Shown here piece by piece: positions 1-6,953 of a DNA stretch of 10,826 nucleotides; position 1 is the stretch's first letter; every line of letters starts with the position of its first letter. Location of the stretch: the NCBI GenBank assembly GCA_017302775.1, contig JAFLDC010000054.1, positions 1 through 10,826 on the forward strand, read 5' to 3'. A program made the position numbers and the translations under genes. Below the pieces are notes generated by a model. The model saw only the letters and a program-made list of their open reading frames with translations, ran no database searches and had not been told where the DNA came from. The stretch comes from Sphingomonadales bacterium. GTDB taxonomy: Bacteria; Pseudomonadota; Alphaproteobacteria; Sphingomonadales; Sphingomonadaceae.

Positions 1-313
1 GCAAAAGCCCCTCGAACCGCTCGCCGCACTCGGGAAGCTCCGCCGAAACACGTGGGTTGCCAGCATGAACCTCTGCCCCGACATGGTGCGCGACCAGCCG
101 GATGATCCGCTCGCCATCGGCGGCGGACATCCCGCTGCCCGTATCGGCAATCCCGGCACCCAGTCGGTCGATCCACAGCCGCCCGTCGGGATTGAGCATC
201 ACCTCGATCACCGAGGCGTCTTCAAGCCATGCAGCGATCTCCGGACCGAGCGCGGTGCGCAGCATACGCGCGCCGCGCGACGATGCTTGGGCTTTGATGG
301 GGATGACGCTCAT
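1..313 (-). CDS. trbB: TrbB/VirB11-type conjugative transfer ATPase, N-terminal part (runs off the window)
   Basis: Reading the minus strand from the ATG at 313 gives 104 residues that continue past base 1. TrbB is the hexameric VirB11-family ATPase at the cytoplasmic base of the conjugative type IV secretion machine. The visible part is the N-terminal domain. It shows the family's run VMLNPDGRLWIDRLG (residues 38-52), then ERIIRLVAHHVG (68-79), and PRVSAELPECGERFEGLL (87-104). The Walker A and B motifs lie outside the window. A GAGG Shine-Dalgarno sequence on the minus strand (plus positions 320-323), six bases before the ATG, supports the start. In related transfer clusters trbB directly follows the traG and ribbon-helix-helix genes; here they are about 8.6 kb away, with opposing genes between, so trbB probably needs its own promoter. 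The identification rests on remembered family resemblance and is firm. Confidence 0.88.
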   Translation of the reverse strand, partial: MSVIPIKAQASSRGARMLRTALGPEIAAWLEDASVIEVMLNPDGRLWIDRLGAGIADTGSGMSAADGERIIRLVAHHVGAEVHAGNPRVSAELPECGERFEGLL

Positions 314-708
314 GAATTGCCTCGTGTCGACGAGCAGGCCGACTGTCGGCATCACTCGCGAGGCGGATCAAAGAGGCATCAAAACTGGCTTTGGCAACAG
401 CTTGTTGCTGCGGTCGCATGCTAGCGAAAACGCAGAAAGGATCGGCGGAGCCGCCAGTTAAACGTCGAGCAAAAATCGCTGCCATCCCGGCCGTTCGGCC
501 CGCACGGTCGCGGATCGGAAAGCTGCCGCTCGTTTATCCAGTCAATGGAAGTCCTAATCGCGACTTTGGGAGCGTCCCGATTGTCTGGCTACCACATGAA
601 AATTTGCCACTTGCGGAGCTGTTGGTGCTTGTTACCAATGAGCGTAGTACAAGAGCGCGACACCTTGCCGAAATGGATCATTTCTCATCGATTTGCGACG
701 CAATTGCT
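314..708. other. Gene-poor stretch between trbB and the cargo operon promoter
   Basis: I see no convincing gene here. The open frame on the plus strand at 391-786 has no recognisable family features and runs through the promoter of the next operon, so I do not call it. The stretch should hold the promoter of the minus-strand trbB. Possible control elements are small inverted repeats: CTCGT-GTCG-ACGAG at 322-335 (touching the trbB ribosome binding site) and GCAACA-GCT-TGTTGC at 394-408, about 80 bases upstream of trbB. No clear minus-strand -35/-10 pair was found. The left end of the inserted cargo probably lies in this stretch. Confidence 0.5.
394..408. repeat. Inverted repeat GCAACA-GCT-TGTTGC upstream of trbB
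   Basis: There are perfect 6-bp arms around a 3-bp centre, about 80 bases upstream of the trbB start on its promoter side. This is the right size for a dimeric repressor site, but a repeat this short can occur by chance. A role as a trbB operator is inference only. Confidence 0.25.
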
Positions 709-737
709 TTGCTAGCGAAACGCATTTCGCTAATAAT
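709..737 (+). promoter_or_regulatory. Promoter of the cargo operon with a palindromic operator in its spacer
   Basis: A -35 box TTGCTA (709-714, 4 of 6 to consensus) and a -10 box AATAAT (732-737, 5 of 6) are separated by exactly 17 bases. The inverted repeat TAGCGAAA-CGCA-TTTCGCTA (713-732) has perfect 8-bp arms and fills the spacer, overlapping the edge of each box. Transcription would start near 744, leaving a leader of about 50 bases before the first gene. A protein bound to the palindrome would block or remodel RNA polymerase, so the operon is probably controlled. The regulator is unknown: the TGCA-type sites at 8364-8401 do not resemble this one, so the nearby helix-turn-helix protein is not an obvious candidate. 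The local drop in GC content also fits a promoter. Confidence 0.6.
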
Positions 738-796
738 TGTTTCGGGGAGAATGCCGTGCGCACGACGAACTTCAAGCATGACGTGATGTGGGGCCG

Positions 797-1924
797 ATGA
801 ATCTGTTCGGCCTGCGCCTGATCGCGCAAATCATGAACTGGACCGATGACGGTGTGGCGACAGCTGAGTACAATTGGCTTCGGCTGATGGCCTCGACAAA
901 ATATGACGGCTACAGTGACTTTCGAGCGGGAGCACGCTTCACCGAGAATCTTGCGATATGGCTGAAGCAGTTCGATGCTGAGGATCGCCAGACGGCCTAC
1001 GATTTCATCAAGCACCGACTGGTTTATATTTCGAATGCCGAACTATACCGCGCAATCGAGGCATTTTATCCGGAGACGGTGACGCCGCATTTGCGACGGC
1101 TCGCCGCACAGCAGGCTGGCATTCAGCCTCATGAAGTGTGGGGCAGTAGCGACGGCGTCGCCGCATTCAAGCAGATCAAGCGACGCTCGCTTTTTATCGG
1201 AATGAGCGATGGCAGCCGCATCGACATCATGCGGCGAGCCAACAGCGGCCGCATTACCCAAGCGCAGGTCGTGCCGATGATGAACATCGGCACCGAGAAA
1301 TGGCTCGATCTCGCCAAGAACATCAAGGAATCTGACGCGGGCGATACGCAGTTCGAGCATGTCTATCTGATCGATGACTTCACTGCGTCGGGCACCACGT
1401 TCATCCGCTTCAAGGACAACAAGTGGAAGGGCAAGCTGCAGAAGTTCAATGACATGCTGATCAGCGCGCGCGAGGCAGTGGAAGCGCAGGGCAAGACCTT
1501 CCCGATCGTCGAGAACTATGCCCTTCACATCCATCACTATGTTTCTACTACCCAGGCCCATGAGGCCCTGCTGGAGCGAACCGAGCGCGCCAATCGCGAG
1601 TGGTCTGATCGCACTTTCGGGTCGATTGACGTGACCCAGGGCACGCTGCTTCCAGCATCGCTTAAGCTCACCGCCGGGCGCGACGACGCTGTCATCGCGC
1701 TGTGCGAGAAATACTACAACCACGACCTGTATTTGCGGCTGATCGAACATGCCGGCGAGGCCGAGCAGTCCGATCTCAAGATGGGCTATGCCGATTGCGC
1801 CTTGCCGCTGATCCTCGAGCACAATACGCCCAATAACAGCATCCCACTTCTATGGGCGGAAACGACGGGTGAAAACGGTCATGCCATGCAGCCCTTGTTC
1901 CGCCGGCGTGATAGGCACGGCTGA
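797..1924 (+). CDS. Phosphoribosyltransferase-fold protein, first gene of the cargo operon
   Basis: This protein of about 375 residues has the PRPP-binding loop of type I phosphoribosyltransferases, LIDDFTASGTT (residues 191-201), with the paired acidic residues D193 and D194 and the Thr/Ser/Gly phosphate loop. Such enzymes join a base or other acceptor to ribose-5-phosphate from PRPP, or reverse this. The long N-terminal helical part (with KYDGYSDFRAGARF) and the C-terminal ADCALPLILEHNTPNN followed by PLFRR resemble a family of phosphoribosyltransferase-like proteins found beside ORC/CDC6-like ATPases, not salvage enzymes such as Hpt or PyrE. The acceptor cannot be read from the sequence, and the fold may sense a nucleotide instead of catalysing. 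I prefer the ATG at 797, preceded by GGGG; a GTG at 788 and an ATG at 833 are alternatives. Only two bases separate its stop from the next ATG. Confidence 0.8.
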   Translation: MNLFGLRLIAQIMNWTDDGVATAEYNWLRLMASTKYDGYSDFRAGARFTENLAIWLKQFDAEDRQTAYDFIKHRLVYISNAELYRAIEAFYPETVTPHLRRLAAQQAGIQPHEVWGSSDGVAAFKQIKRRSLFIGMSDGSRIDIMRRANSGRITQAQVVPMMNIGTEKWLDLAKNIKESDAGDTQFEHVYLIDDFTASGTTFIRFKDNKWKGKLQKFNDMLISAREAVEAQGKTFPIVENYALHIHHYVSTTQAHEALLERTERANREWSDRTFGSIDVTQGTLLPASLKLTAGRDDAVIALCEKYYNHDLYLRLIEHAGEAEQSDLKMGYADCALPLILEHNTPNNSIPLLWAETTGENGHAMQPLFRRRDRHG

Positions 1925-1926
1925 TC

Positions 1927-3831
1927 ATGGCAAATCCCTTCCTCCGTCGCGCCACCGAATATATCCGCGACGACACCACGTTCTTGGAGATCGTAAGCCC
2001 GGCACCGCTCACCGCCTTTCTCGCTGAGCATCCGCGTAAGGCCGACATCTTCGATCTTCCTATCCGCGTCGTTGGAGCGCCAGGCAGCGGCAAGACCATG
2101 TTGGCGATGCTTGCCGAGTTTCGTCTCGTCGAGACGATCCTGCGTGATCCTACCAACGACACCAACAAGCAGCTCAGCGTAGCGCTCGCCGGCGCCGGCT
2201 TCCTGGAAGACGGCAAGCCTGCGGTCGCGGCAGTTCGCATTCCGATGGAATCGGAATATCGCGACTTCTGGGAGCTGCCATACGAGGATAGCGTCAAGAC
2301 CAAGCTCGCCCTGTGGCTGGTCCAGGCGCGCACCATGCTAGGGTTGTTACGCGGCCTCACCAATGGCGATCACCGCCGCCTAGACGAGATCCGCTTCATC
2401 GCGCGCGATGCCTCGGAAGCGCAGCTCGAACAGATCGGCGGACTGACGGCGGCGGGAATTCGCGACCGCGCGTTGGAGGTTCAGCGTGCCATCTACTCGA
2501 TCGGCGCGAGCCTGCTGCCGCCCGATATCGACAAATTGCCGAAGGCCGCAACTGATCCCTACCAGCCCTTCGAGTGCATCCAAGAAATCGACATTCCGTG
2601 GATGGGGGGACGACTGACAATCAAGCCGCTCGCCATCCTCGATGACGTCCACGCGCTTCATCCCGACCAGTTCGAGCAGATCTTCACCGCGCTTGCCCGG
2701 CGCGAGATCAAATTTGGGCGTTGGCTCATGATGCGGCTCGACGCGCTCAGCCCTGGCGCTGTCTTCCGTTCGGCGCGCAGCGTGGCCACGCATAACCTCA
2801 AGCCCGATCGCGACTATGTCGATATTTTCATGCAAGGCGGCGAGAGCCGCGACAAGGAGCGGCGGCGTTTCCGCGACATGGCCGCCGATATGGCGGACCG
2901 CTACCTTCCGCGCGTCACCGCCTTTCGCAACCGTAACCTCCCGCCATTTCGGCGGCTCGTTCCCGACGAGCCGCCGCGCTTGTCCGAGGCCAAGATGCGC
3001 GAACTCGAGGCGCTGATCGACCGCGATCAGCGCCGCTTCGACGTGACGAAGGTCCGGCGCGCAACAATCGAGGAGCTTGTTGCCGGCTATCTGGCGGGGA
3101 CACAGTCTGGGGACCGTGAACGGGAAGTCAGTCTTGCCATGGTCCGCGTACTCATGGCCCGTTACGCGAATCGCGTTTCCGACCAACAGGTGTCGCTATT
3201 TGAGGATTTTGATCCCGAGCCGCGCACGCCGCTCAAGGTAAATGCAGCTGTTGCGGAAGCTGCCAGGCTGCACCTCCAGGCGCTGAGCGGGCGAGCGCTC
3301 CATTATGGATTTGATGCGCTGTGCGATGCCAGCAACGAGAATGCCGAACTGTTTCTTCAGCTTGCCGGGGCGCTGGTTGCCCGTATGGAAACTCAGGCCA
3401 TTCGCGGACGGGCGCTGTCGTTGACGGCGAACGCGCAACAGGATGTTCTGCGCGCCAAGGCGGCCGAGATCATGGATGGCTGGGCCTTTCCCTTCGCCCG
3501 CCACGTCCGCGCGATGGTCGACGGCATCGCAGCCGACTGCCGCGAAGTATCACTCCTGCCGCATGCCCGGCTCGGCGCAGGTGCGAATGCGGTCGGCGTC
3601 CTTGAAGAGGAGATGGGCAAGCTGCTCCTCGCGAATGACGAACTCGCGCTCATCCTCAAATATGCTGTTGCCCATGGTGCGATCGAGGTGACGCGCAACT
3701 ATGGCCAGGGCAGCAAGGACTGGTGCCTCATCGAACTCAGCGGCGTGGTTGCCCTCTCGCACGGACTGACCCTGCGCCGGGGCGGTTTCCTCGAGCGCGA
3801 CACCGACTATCTGCGCGAGAAAGGGGCCTGA
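1927..3831 (+). CDS. ORC/CDC6-like AAA-type P-loop ATPase
   Basis: This 634-residue protein has a Walker A motif GAPGSGKT (residues 50-57) close to the N-terminus. A Walker B motif LAILDDVHAL has acidic residues D239 and D240, and a sensor-1-like strand WLMMRLD lies near 266-272. Between Walker A and B is an unusually long insert of about 180 residues. A mostly helical region (about 290-540) follows. The C-terminal end (about 570-621, with ELSGVVALSHGLTLRRGGF) looks like a winged-helix end domain. This layout fits ORC/CDC6-like or STAND-like switch ATPases, which use nucleotide state to control partners. It is translationally coupled to the phosphoribosyltransferase gene before it and abuts the next gene (TGAATG). 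I infer that it is the regulatory core or sensor of the system. No nuclease or transmembrane segment is evident. Family assignment is good at the P-loop level and moderate for ORC/CDC6. Confidence 0.8.
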   Translation: MANPFLRRATEYIRDDTTFLEIVSPAPLTAFLAEHPRKADIFDLPIRVVGAPGSGKTMLAMLAEFRLVETILRDPTNDTNKQLSVALAGAGFLEDGKPAVAAVRIPMESEYRDFWELPYEDSVKTKLALWLVQARTMLGLLRGLTNGDHRRLDEIRFIARDASEAQLEQIGGLTAAGIRDRALEVQRAIYSIGASLLPPDIDKLPKAATDPYQPFECIQEIDIPWMGGRLTIKPLAILDDVHALHPDQFEQIFTALARREIKFGRWLMMRLDALSPGAVFRSARSVATHNLKPDRDYVDIFMQGGESRDKERRRFRDMAADMADRYLPRVTAFRNRNLPPFRRLVPDEPPRLSEAKMRELEALIDRDQRRFDVTKVRRATIEELVAGYLAGTQSGDREREVSLAMVRVLMARYANRVSDQQVSLFEDFDPEPRTPLKVNAAVAEAARLHLQALSGRALHYGFDALCDASNENAELFLQLAGALVARMETQAIRGRALSLTANAQQDVLRAKAAEIMDGWAFPFARHVRAMVDGIAADCREVSLLPHARLGAGANAVGVLEEEMGKLLLANDELALILKYAVAHGAIEVTRNYGQGSKDWCLIELSGVVALSHGLTLRRGGFLERDTDYLREKGA

Positions 3832-4977
3832 ATGGCGCACGACCATTGGGAAAATTGCGTCGCCCACTTCGATGCGCAGGTCGATGTGTTCGCCGAGGAG
3901 TATTTCGGGCGCGCGGAAGTCCATTGCCTGCTGGTCGCCGCCGCCGGCTTCGATCCCCGCTCAATCGGGATCGCCACGCTGCTTGCAGGACACCTCGGCG
4001 ACCGCCTCTCGGGCCTTTTTGTACGCGAAGAACGGGGAACGCCGGATGCCGGCCTCGTCACTCTAGCCGACCAGAACACAGAGCAGCTACGCACGCTGGT
4101 GCCCGGCTGCGAGATTGCTGCGGTCGATATCTTCGGCAATGACAATGCGCCGGTTGCTGGGGCGCGCATCGCTTCCGTCATCCGCGACTATGACATCGCC
4201 GACGAGACCACCGACATCGTGCTCGACATGACGGCGCTCTCGATCGGCGTCGCTTTCCCCGCTGCCCGGCTGCTGCTCGACTATTGCGAAGGCCACGGCA
4301 TCGCGTTTCACATCATGATCGCGTCCAACCCTGAACTCGACGACGCCATTGACAGCGAGCCAGCTGATCGACCGATGGCCGTGCGCGGCTTCGCCGGCAC
4401 CGATCATAGCGATGCGGCGCTCGAGATTTCGCGCATCTGGGTGCCGCAGCTCGCAAAGGGACGATCGGCTGCGCTCACTGACATCGGGCGCTCGATCCGC
4501 GATACGTACAAAATCTGTCCGGTGGTGCCGTTCCCGGCCCGCGATCCGCGCCGCGCTGATGCGCTGATCGCCGAATATGGAACCCAGCTCATCGACGAGT
4601 GGCAGGTCGATCCACGCGATCTGGTTTATGTCTCCGAATCCAATCCGCTGGACTGCTACCGCACCTTGAGCACACTCACCAAACGCTACGCCGATGCCGT
4701 CGACCAGATCTTCGTGCCGTCGATTATCCTCTCGCCGGTAGGCAGCCGAGTCATGGCCGCCGGCGCACTCATGGCGGCGATCGAGCATGACCTGCCAGTT
4801 CAGTATATCGAGACGGTGCGCTACGACTTCGATCTAGCGAAGCCGGCTGTGACAGCGGCACCAGACATGCGCGTCCATCTGCTTCTTTCCGGTCCAGCCT
4901 ATAGCGAACTGGACGCGCCGCCTGCCGCAGCTAACTTGCCGGATGCACCGGAAACTTTTGGCGACGAGCCAGCATGA
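3832..4977 (+). CDS. Uncharacterised protein, third gene of the cargo operon
   Basis: I do not recognise the family of this 381-residue protein. It starts immediately after the ATPase stop, with a good GAAAGGGG ribosome binding site, and its last bases overlap the next start (ATGA), so it belongs to the same unit. Three short patches look conserved. AAAGFDPRS (36-44) follows a hydrophobic strand. DIVLDMTALS (128-137) is a strand ending in an acidic residue. IILSPVGSRVMAAGALMAA (298-316) is a strand followed by a Gly/Ser loop and a helix. Alternating hydrophobic strands and helices suggest two Rossmann-like alpha/beta halves. The last patch loosely recalls the ligand loop of CARF/SAVED-like sensor domains, but this is a hypothesis only. 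There is no signal peptide or membrane segment. A ligand-binding or enzymatic partner of the neighbouring nucleotide and sugar enzymes is plausible. Confidence 0.75.
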   Translation: MAHDHWENCVAHFDAQVDVFAEEYFGRAEVHCLLVAAAGFDPRSIGIATLLAGHLGDRLSGLFVREERGTPDAGLVTLADQNTEQLRTLVPGCEIAAVDIFGNDNAPVAGARIASVIRDYDIADETTDIVLDMTALSIGVAFPAARLLLDYCEGHGIAFHIMIASNPELDDAIDSEPADRPMAVRGFAGTDHSDAALEISRIWVPQLAKGRSAALTDIGRSIRDTYKICPVVPFPARDPRRADALIAEYGTQLIDEWQVDPRDLVYVSESNPLDCYRTLSTLTKRYADAVDQIFVPSIILSPVGSRVMAAGALMAAIEHDLPVQYIETVRYDFDLAKPAVTAAPDMRVHLLLSGPAYSELDAPPAAANLPDAPETFGDEPA

Positions 4978-6953
4978 GCCGGTTCTCCGAAAAGCTCGAC
5001 ACATTGTTTCGAACCGCCGAGCTGATCGCGAATGCGGACTTGGGCGTGCTCGCCGAGGCGCTGCGTCAGGGACGGCACCGCCCGGCTGTGGCGATCGGAT
5101 CGGGCGGTTCGGCGATTACCGCCCATTATTTCGCGCGCTGTCGCGAGACGCTGTTCGAAGCCGCGACCCAGGTTGTTACCCCGGCTGAATTCGTGCTCAG
5201 CAACGACGATCTCGCTCAGAGCGATGTCTGGCTGTTCAGCGCGGGCGCCGATAATGCTGACAGTACTGCCAGTGTAGTGGCTGCGCGCGCGCGCGGCGCC
5301 GCGCACATCCATCTGCTGACGCGCAACGCCGAAGGCCTGGCGGCGCGGGCCGTGGCGGCCGATTTGAACAACCGGGTGACCATCCTTCCCGTCGCCGAGA
5401 TCAAGGACGGATTTCTTGCCACGCATTCGCTGGTCGCCTCGGTTCTTGCTCTCCTCTTGGCAAGCGACCTGGTATCGACTGATCCACTTGGCGAGGCGCT
5501 CCGAGCCGCAATGGTCGACAGGGTCCGCAATCGGCTGTCTCGATCGACTCGGCAGGCGGCACAGGCGCAACTCGCAAATGTGCGAAGCGACGATTTGCTG
5601 TTGCTGATCGCCGATCCCCAGCTGCGCGCCGTCGCTGAGTTGATTGAGACTTCAGCCTGGGAGGCGGCATTGTGCCCGGTGCAACGCACTGACTTGCGCA
5701 ACTTTGCCCATGGTCGCCACACTTGGCTGTATCATCGAGGTGATCGAACGGTCATACTCGGTTTGGTCAGCGACGATGGCCGCGACGTCTGGGAACGCGT
5801 CAACACATTGTTGCCAGAAGCGTTGCGGCGCCACGTCTTCGATTTTGGCAGTGCTGGACGTCTCTCCACGGCGATCGGGATCATTGAAGGGCTTGTGATG
5901 GTCGAGGCAATTGGCGCAGCAACAGGCATCGATCCCGGCAAGCCGGGCATCGCCGAGTTCGGACGTGGACTGTACGAGGACGATGGCCTGCTGTCCCTTT
6001 CTCGCCAGCTTGGACCAGCGGTCCGGCACAAGCGCGCCGCAGCGTTCGAACGAGATGGCGTGGGCGATGATCGTGCCTGTGTTCGGACGGCCTGGCTGGC
6101 AAGACGCAACGCGTTGGCACAGGCCAAGGTCGGCGCGATCATTTTTGACTATGACGGCACGATCATTTCCGATGACGAGCGTTTTGGTCGTCCGCGCTCG
6201 GTGATCGTCAATGAGCTGATCCGCCTCGACGCCCTTGGCGTTCGCATCGCGATCGCGACCGGGCGCGGCGGGTCGGGTGGCAAGGCGCTGCGCGACGCGC
6301 TTCCGGAGGCGATGCACGATCGCGTTCTGATCGGCTATTACAACGGAGCCTATATTCAGCCACTCGACGTCGACATCGAAGTGGAGCGACCAGCCACAGA
6401 TTCAGATCTGGCGCAAAGCTTCGCTTGGCTCGAATCACATCCCCAATTATTCTCCGGAGCATTCGGAGGGCGGTTCAGCGACGTGCAAATTTCAGTCAAG
6501 CTCGATAATTTCGCGGATCGCCTTGCCTTTCCGGCCGCTTTGGCCGACTGTCCGCCCATCGCTTCCGGTGCAGTCCGGTTCAAGCGTTCTGGTCACAGCG
6601 TCGATTTCTTCGCATCCGGCACCAGCAAGTTGAGCGTCGTCGATCGCGTGCGGCAGGCACTTCTGGACGACGCGGTGATCCTGTGTATCGGCGACAGTGG
6701 CGGGCTCGACGGCAACGACAATGAGCTGCTGTCACATGTTCATGGTATCAGCGTCGGAACGGTTTGCGACCGCCACGATGGTTGCTGGACCCTATTCGGC
6801 AAATCGCTGATCGGTCCCGATGCACTTCTCCGCCTCCTCCAGGCCGTGAAACGCGATGGTGACGGGGCCGTTCGTATAGACATGCCTTCACTAGATCTCG
6901 ACAGCTTCACCGAAATGAGTACAGATAGAGAACATGACGATTCCACGGTGTGA
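4974..6953 (+). CDS. Fusion of a tandem SIS sugar-phosphate isomerase domain and a HAD phosphatase
   Basis: This 659-residue fusion protein has two parts. The N-terminal part (about 1-340) is a double SIS module, the fold of aldose-ketose and amino-sugar phosphate isomerases. AIGSGGSAITA (40-50) is the phosphosugar loop. A second half contains RNFAHGRH (242-249) and DPGKPGIAEFGRGLY, both typical of tandem SIS enzymes. The C-terminal part (about 385-640) is a HAD phosphatase. Motif I is DYDGT (D392 nucleophile, D394 acid/base), the motif II region is IATGRG, a Lys occurs in SVKLDNF, and the Mg-binding motif IV is GDSGGLDGND (573-582). All HAD catalytic residues seem present, so it should be active, on a sugar or nucleotide phosphate I cannot name. 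It overlaps the gene before by 4 bases and the kinase gene by about 20. Isomerase, phosphatase and kinase together suggest a short pathway on one phosphosugar. Confidence 0.85.
   Translation: MSRFSEKLDTLFRTAELIANADLGVLAEALRQGRHRPAVAIGSGGSAITAHYFARCRETLFEAATQVVTPAEFVLSNDDLAQSDVWLFSAGADNADSTASVVAARARGAAHIHLLTRNAEGLAARAVAADLNNRVTILPVAEIKDGFLATHSLVASVLALLLASDLVSTDPLGEALRAAMVDRVRNRLSRSTRQAAQAQLANVRSDDLLLLIADPQLRAVAELIETSAWEAALCPVQRTDLRNFAHGRHTWLYHRGDRTVILGLVSDDGRDVWERVNTLLPEALRRHVFDFGSAGRLSTAIGIIEGLVMVEAIGAATGIDPGKPGIAEFGRGLYEDDGLLSLSRQLGPAVRHKRAAAFERDGVGDDRACVRTAWLARRNALAQAKVGAIIFDYDGTIISDDERFGRPRSVIVNELIRLDALGVRIAIATGRGGSGGKALRDALPEAMHDRVLIGYYNGAYIQPLDVDIEVERPATDSDLAQSFAWLESHPQLFSGAFGGRFSDVQISVKLDNFADRLAFPAALADCPPIASGAVRFKRSGHSVDFFASGTSKLSVVDRVRQALLDDAVILCIGDSGGLDGNDNELLSHVHGISVGTVCDRHDGCWTLFGKSLIGPDALLRLLQAVKRDGDGAVRIDMPSLDLDSFTEMSTDREHDDSTV

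Noticed and set aside
222..485. Minus-strand frame of 87 residues overlapping trbB
   Set aside because: Its 3' half lies in another frame of the clearly recognisable trbB start region, so it is a shadow.
419..720. Direct repeat TGCTAGCGAAA at 419-429 and 710-720
   Set aside because: Eleven identical bases are expected several times by chance in a window of this size, and only the second copy forms the palindrome. It is not taken as a second operator.
391..786. Plus-strand open frame of 131 residues between trbB and the cargo operon
   Set aside because: It shows no recognisable family features, is rich in Arg/Ala/Pro as chance frames in GC-rich DNA are, has no ribosome binding site and runs through the promoter and palindrome at 709-737.
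1043..1822. Long minus-strand frame (259 residues) opposite the PRTase-fold gene
   Set aside because: It lies entirely within a well-supported plus-strand gene and has no family motifs; long antisense frames are common in GC-rich DNA.
2380..3186. Long minus-strand frame (268 residues) opposite the ATPase gene
   Set aside because: It is antisense to the AAA ATPase with no recognisable motifs and is treated as a shadow.
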